A stretch of 64,000 nucleotides of DNA. Source: Juglans regia (taxonomy: Eukaryota; Streptophyta; Magnoliopsida; Fagales; Juglandaceae). The notes beneath the pieces are model-generated. The model searched no databases and was not told where the DNA came from. It saw only the letters and a list, made by a program, of their open reading frames with translations. The position numbers and the translations under genes are program-made. The DNA is taken from assembly GCF_001411555.2 (NCBI RefSeq), contig NC_049904.1:29029370-29093369 (forward strand). The letters are read 5' to 3'. The first letter of the stretch is position 1. Each line of letters begins with the position of its first letter. Positions 58,449 to 64,000 of this stretch are shown one piece after another.

Positions 58449-61400
58449 ATGGGGAAGCAAGGTTCCCCAAGAAGAGTCAGTGTCCTGAATTTCAAAATGC
58501 TGACTTATTTTTAGGAATGGAGGAATATAGCTTAAGAGGTCCAGAAACTTTACCAGGAAGTGATCCTTCTATTGGAAGGAGAATCTCATGGGGAGATAGC
58601 CATTGTAATTCCAAAACTGTATTACTTCATGGATTGAAGCATGATTCTGCAAAGTATACTGTTTGTAAGGGAGTCTATGTGCGGAGAAGGTATTCATGGC
58701 TGTGAAAGCACGTGAAGTCAATTGCTTTTATGGTTGGGTGATGAGTTTCATTCTCCTGCTTCATTCCCTCATGATGTCCATTTTCTAATTGGGAAACCTT
58801 CAGAATCACACAGCCCAAAGAAACTCTAGTGGGCTCAAGGTAAATATATCATGTTGCAATACTAGATGCCCTACCCTTGAACTAGGTAGTGATGTTATTT
58901 CTGGTCTAGACTCTACAACTAAGTTGAAACTCAAGAAATGGAATTGGAATAGACCAAAAATGTAGCTATTTGAATTTTGGTGAAAATCAGGTTTTACTCC
59001 ATTGCTTCTTATTGGAGAAGTTTATTATTTCATTCTTATATATATATATATATATATAATTCACTTTTTTATTCTTGGTTTCATTGTTAGTCTGCAGCCA
59101 TTGCTGGTGATTGAGTTGAGTGTCTTATTCTTTTGCTTTTATTTATATTTCTTCTTGTTGCTAAGTGCTCCAGTCATATGCTATTTAGCATAATTTTATA
59201 ACTCGTTTTCCTACTGAAATTCCATAGTAGGTGATATATGCACATTATTGATGGATATTTATTGCTTCTGTAATAAGTCCCCGAGTGTAACATTTACCCT
59301 TTAGTTTGTCGAGTAGGCTGTGGATGAAAGTCATTGATGTATATGTTTTTCTCTCTCTTTGCACCACTTGGAATTGATGTTTACATGGGCTGTGGATGCA
59401 TGTTTATCGATTTTAGCTGCTACCGGTCATAGGCATTATGCATTTGGGTGTGCTTTATGTGAATTTGTATCCTTAGTCATTTGCAAGAATTTCTCTTATA
59501 ATGTGCAAATCCTAATTAATTATCAATTTTGTAATTGGAATGATGTTCTGATATTTACTACATCTATTTTTCAAAGGAGGAAGATACGGGTGCCTACACC
59601 TATGAAGAAAAAATATTGATACAGATGTATGACCGACTTTTAAACTTGGCAACCATTGCTCTTACACAGGTTAGCTGCATAAACTCTATTTTTGGTACAT
59701 ATATTATTAGCTTGTCAAATTAGTTGAATTTCTTTTATCCCAATATCTAAGATCATAGCCATGTTTTAGAAAGAGTTTAAGCAACAAACGTCAAGGCTCT
59801 GGGAGGAACCATATTGGAAGGCATCTGCATGGAAACCGTGTGCGAATAAAAAGCTTCCGACCAATCTTGGTATTTAATTTTTATTCCACCTTGATTGATG
59901 CATGAGAAATATGCGGTGCTATACAAGTTTTAATATTATTGTCCATGAAAATTTCAATAATAGCTAGTTTCTTAACTTTTATATGTCAAATGATATCCGC
60001 TTCAATAATGAAATTATGTACTGTGTAAATTAATCTTAAATTAGTTGCTTTGCTGGACAGGGAAATTTAACAAAAATAATTGCTACATAGTAATCAGTGT
60101 AAATGGTGGTCTTAACCAACAACGAGTTACTGTAAGTACCTTAGGCTGCCTTGAGTTTTTATAATTATCCTTCTACGTCAATATTCTGAATGCTAATGAG
60201 TTGTTTTTAAGTTTTTTGTACAACCTTGTAATTCCACATAGTGAGAAAAATAAATACACAGGACAGCTTCAACCTTTTAAAACCCAATAGCTCTTTGTTT
60301 GAGACTCTTACTCTGTAAATGGTCATAAATCCTGCATTTTTATGAAAAATGTGGGTTTTGACCTGGTGGAAAAGCAATGTACATGATTCACCCACTCACC
60401 CATATCTGACACTTGTTAAAGGAGAGATGTGTGTATAGTCGAAAGATAGGGTCATTCATGAAGCAAGGAGTAGTTATTTTGAAAAGTTTTATTATCAGAT
60501 TATGCTATGTTAACTAGTATCAAGTATGTTAATTTTTTCTACAACTATTATGGGTTCTCTCTGAAGTCTCTCAGGTAATGGATTCATGATGTTGACACAT
60601 GAAAACTAGGTTTAATCCAGGGGAAGGGAGAATATCCCCAGATGCTGAGTTAAAATTCAGGATGCTTATGTAAGAACAACCTGTGTTATAAACTCAAGGC
60701 CAAGTGTTTAAGTTTATTTACTAAACAAAATATGAATTTCTATATAAATTGTTTCTTGCAAATGAGTAAACAATGTGAGATTTGCATTTATATACAGTTC
60801 ATTTTTTTCTTTTCTTTTCTTTAAAGAAGAAACCAGTTAATGTTAGTTTCTATGCAGCTACGTTTTGGGTGAGCTTATGTTGTACTCTTAATGCAATCTT
60901 TTGGTAATGCTTTCCTAAACTAGTAGTAGTGACTGAGCTTTTGGTAATGCTCACAAATTTGTAATGTTGTTGCTTTGGCATCTCTTCCCAATGCAACTTT
61001 GGTTCTTCCAAGATTTCTATATAGCAATTTTTGGAATGATCCCAGGTTTGAGATCATAACTCATGTATTTCCTATAAAAAATGAATGCAAATCTGTGAAG
61101 ATTATTTATGTGGTAATATTGACCTACAAAGCTACAACAATGCAATACTGATTGTGTAAGTCACTAACACCATCGGTTCATTAAAAAACGAATGCAAATA
61201 TGTGAAGATTATTTATGTGGTAATATGGACCTACAAAGCTACATCAATGCAATACTGATTATTCTGTGAACCGAGGATGGAGGTTGGTAATCATCACAGA
61301 TGACATGAAGATAAATCAATATATTTTTATCTTTTCATTGTTTACGGCTAATGCGTATCATATCATCATCATTTATATTCACTGATGAATCGTTTCTGAG

Positions 61401-63484
61401 CATCTGAATGACCTGAACCAATGAACAACATATTTTAAACTATGCTGGATTATACACTCGTTCCTAAATTTCCTGGTTGATCACTTGAGAGGTTTTCCAT
61501 GACACTGATGGTTTAACTAAAACTCTTAAATTCAATTAGTGTTTATTCAAAAATATTTAATTTTGGGGTGAATGGCAGAAACGTTATCCAAAATATTTAA
61601 TTTTGGGTCTCACGCTTTGATATTGATTCACCCATTTCATTTGACAAGAGTGTAGCCAATTTGGTGATATTTACCAGGAGGAATATTTTATAAATATTTT
61701 GAAGGATGAAATCAATATTGTGAAGGAACTCCCTCCTCATCTGAGATCACTTGACATTGAAGCACTAGGTAGCCTGGTATGCTGCCTTCTAAAATTGTAC
61801 AACATGAATAAATTGCACCCATTTTGAGAATGCCCTAAAGCTTTTATATTGCTTCTTGAGATTACTGATGCAGACCTTGCGAAGGAGGCAAAGCCTGCTG
61901 ATTACATCAAAAATATACTTCCTCTCCTATTACAAAATGGAATTGTTCACTTCCTTGGGTTTGGAAATCGACTAGGCTTTGATCCATTGCCTTCTAAACT
62001 CCAGGTTATATGAATTCTCCAAAATAATAATATTCTCTTGACCTATTGTGTGGGGTTAATTTATTACATAGTTTTTGCAATTATGACAAGTTATGCTCAT
62101 CGTTTTGGAGTTGATTTGAGACATCTGAAAATTCTGTTAAGCATTAACTACCGTTTGGATAATGAGTTGAGATGTAAATTGAATAAAATATTGTTAGAAT
62201 ATTAATTTTTAATATTATTATTATTTTGAGATTTGAAAAGGTTGAATTGTTTATTATATTTTATGTAAAAATTTGAGAAAGTTGTAATGATGAGATGAGA
62301 TGAGATGAAACATTTTTACCATCCAAACGGGGGGGCCCTTAGGCTATGTAGTATATATCATAAAACATGAGTGCACATATACATGAGTACATACATGTTA
62401 TACATACAAATAACTAGACTTACTCTAAATGCTCTCATCTGTAGGTCTTTTCTTGTCCTATTGCTTATCCCAGGCCAGCTCTTTTAGGCTCCTTAGGTAG
62501 ACTTATTTACCGAATTTGCAATATGCTTATGTTACAAATTTTGTCTATCTATACATTAATCGCACTATAGCTCATAAGCAGCTCTCCCTTTAATCCGCCT
62601 CATTGTGTCTAGTTCAACTTCTGACTATAATTCATCAAAAGAAGATTACTGAGTGGTTAGTGTAAAGTAATTATGGCCAGTGTTCTTCACCACTCTATTT
62701 ATTCAGATTATATTTAACATCCTAAACTTGTCCTGCATAGTTATCCAATATGCATGATCATGATGTCTTTAAAAATCTTTTAAATATACTTGGAACTTTT
62801 GACAGAGATTAAGATGCAAATGTAATTTCCATGCTTTGAAGTTTGTGCCAAAAATCCAACGAGTTGGTTCATTATTGGTCAGAAAAGATAAGAAAATATG
62901 ATGCTGCACGAAGTATGTTGGACAAAGAATTACTAGGAAACTTCATTCCTGAAAATCCCTCGAATGAGCTGGATGCTGTTAGTGGCCCATCCAAGTACCT
63001 TGCTTTACATTGGAGATTTGAAGTGGATATGGTGGCCTATTCCCTCTGTGAATTTGGAGGGGAAGAAAGTGAGAAAAATGAACTTCAAGCCTATAGAGAA
63101 ATCCATTTTCCTCTGTTTATTGAGCGCTTAAAGAACTCAAGGTATGGTTTCTTAAATTTTTCAAGTTATGCTTTTCTCTAATTTGTTTTTATGAATATCT
63201 TTGAGTTGAATGATCTATCTCCCACACTACTTCCTATTTACAGCCCTATTTCTCCAATAGAGTTATGAAAGTTGAGAAGATGTCCATTGACACCGGAAGA
63301 AGCAGCGCTTGTTCTAACTGGACTTGGTTTTAAGCGTGGAAGTTACATTTATTTGGCTGGTTCTCATATATATGAAGGAAAATCTGGGATGGATCCCTTC
63401 ACCAGACTGTATCCCAACTTGGTCACAAAGGAAAACCGTCTCACTCCCCAAGAACTGGCACCGTTTAGAAATTTTTCTTCTCAG
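58449..63484 (+). pseudogene. GDP-fucose O-fucosyltransferase family pseudogene (3' end beyond window)
   Basis: Recognisable exons: N-terminal/membrane-anchor exon ending 58839 (MAVKAREVNCFYGWVMSFIL from 58696); one near 59580-59670 (MYDRLLNLATIALTQ); 59770-59869 (LWEEPYWKASAWKPCA); 60061-60131 (VNGGLNQQRVT); 60957-61045 (NATLVLPRFLYSNFW); 61656-61776 (DIYQEEYFINILKDE); 61861-62004 (FLGFGNRLGFDPLPSKLQ); 62806-63141 (LRCKCNFHALKFVP, then YLALHWRFEVDMVAYSLCEF); 63244-63484 (CPLTPEEAALVLTGLGF). Phases agree with a working ancestor. Disablements: in-frame TAA at 58786-58788, three different frames upstream of it, CACAA instead of an AG acceptor before 60957, a 1-nt insertion at about 62887, and TGA at 63266-63268. 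In this family members are Golgi type II membrane proteins. Expression as a non-coding transcript remains possible. Confidence 0.88.
62144..62341. mobile_element. MITE copy in an O-fucosyltransferase intron (copy 10)
   Basis: The left end ACCGTTTGGATAATGAGTTG and the right end ATCCAAACGGGGGGGCCC are inverted. TTA lies on both flanks (62144-62146 and 62339-62341), as expected for Tourist/PIF-Harbinger MITEs. The interior GAGATGAGATGAGATGAAAC matches the family. It inserted within the intron between 62005 and 62805. Confidence 0.8.
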
Positions 63485-64000
63485 GTAAGTTTGTAGCTTT
63501 TTATTCTTTCTATTGTAACAATCACATTATCTTACAAATGTATCAAACTTGTTCAAAATTTCACTGGTATCAAATTGTTTTCTTCTCTTGCTAATATTAT
63601 CCGACATGATGTGGATTTTGTTTGATAAGGAAGTCATAATAAGGGTATTTAAACCAATTTCATAGTTTATCTAGCCTCCTCTTGCTCCCTTGTAGCAATT
63701 AGAGAATTAGTAAACAGAAACTGCAAAATTGAAGGAGGGTCTCTTTAGAATTTTATTGTATTTTCCATTGTTCACTCATTTTAAAGTCCACTAGAAAAGT
63801 GTAAACTGAATTTCAGAGTTCTAAAATCTCAATATGCCTATGTTGAGGCCTTAAAATGCTAACATTTCATCAGGATGCATGCATTGTAGTTCACAGGAAC
63901 AGTATTTTTATGTTCCAAATGCTATTTATAAGATGGCTCCCTAGTCCATATGGTAACATAGAATGGAAACGGTTTCAATAATTTTCCTCAATCTAGATTA
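63485..64000 (+). other. Intron sequence following the last visible O-fucosyltransferase exon
   Basis: Starts with GTAAGT. No further exon of the family (expected next: an ALDFIVCLASDVF-like segment) is seen before the window ends. Confidence 0.55.

Overview
This window looks like nuclear DNA from a woody eudicot. Genes are split by AT-rich introns with GT/AG borders, and there are long (AT)n microsatellites. Plant-only families are present (WRKY, LRR receptor kinase, GSK3/shaggy kinase), along with many copies of a small transposon carrying TCATCTCAACTCATCTC motifs. That transposon style makes me think of Fagales (walnut/pecan/oak relatives), but this is an impression and was not tested.

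Layout. 1-2.4 kb: last exon of a RabA1-type small GTPase (+). 4.3-5.45 kb: complete three-exon WRKY group IIe gene, WRKY65-like (-). 5.5-29 kb: repeat-rich and almost free of protein genes. It holds CACTA-like termini at 8.5 and 16.0 kb, LINE/RNase H fragments, two related LTR-like blocks, a TRIM, a 1.15-kb minisatellite and a long AT-rich array. Inside this desert are four hairpins with miR399 sequence (13.8, 20.4, 22.1 and 24.6 kb). Three of them have PHR1-type P1BS motifs (GNATATNC) and a TATA-like box just upstream. I regard this MIR399 cluster as the most interesting content. 30.6-31.3 kb: intact DUF1685 gene (+). 33.6-36.1 kb: two-exon RING-variant membrane protein gene (-). 38.0-43.3 kb: 11-exon LRR receptor kinase like At5g45780 (-). 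45.0-50.0 kb: 12-exon BIN2-like GSK3/shaggy kinase (-). 52.0-56.9 kb: copia retrotransposon with both LTRs and a perfect 5-bp target duplication, coding region decayed. 58.4 kb to beyond the window: O-fucosyltransferase gene (+) with several independent disabling changes, so called a pseudogene.

The genes do not form an operon-like unit. Known family roles suggest signalling (BIN2-type kinase in brassinosteroid response, LRR kinase, WRKY factor), membrane traffic (RabA1) and phosphate-starvation control (miR399). Exon borders were read by hand from GT/AG sites, reading phase and remembered family sequence; no alignment or folding program was run.
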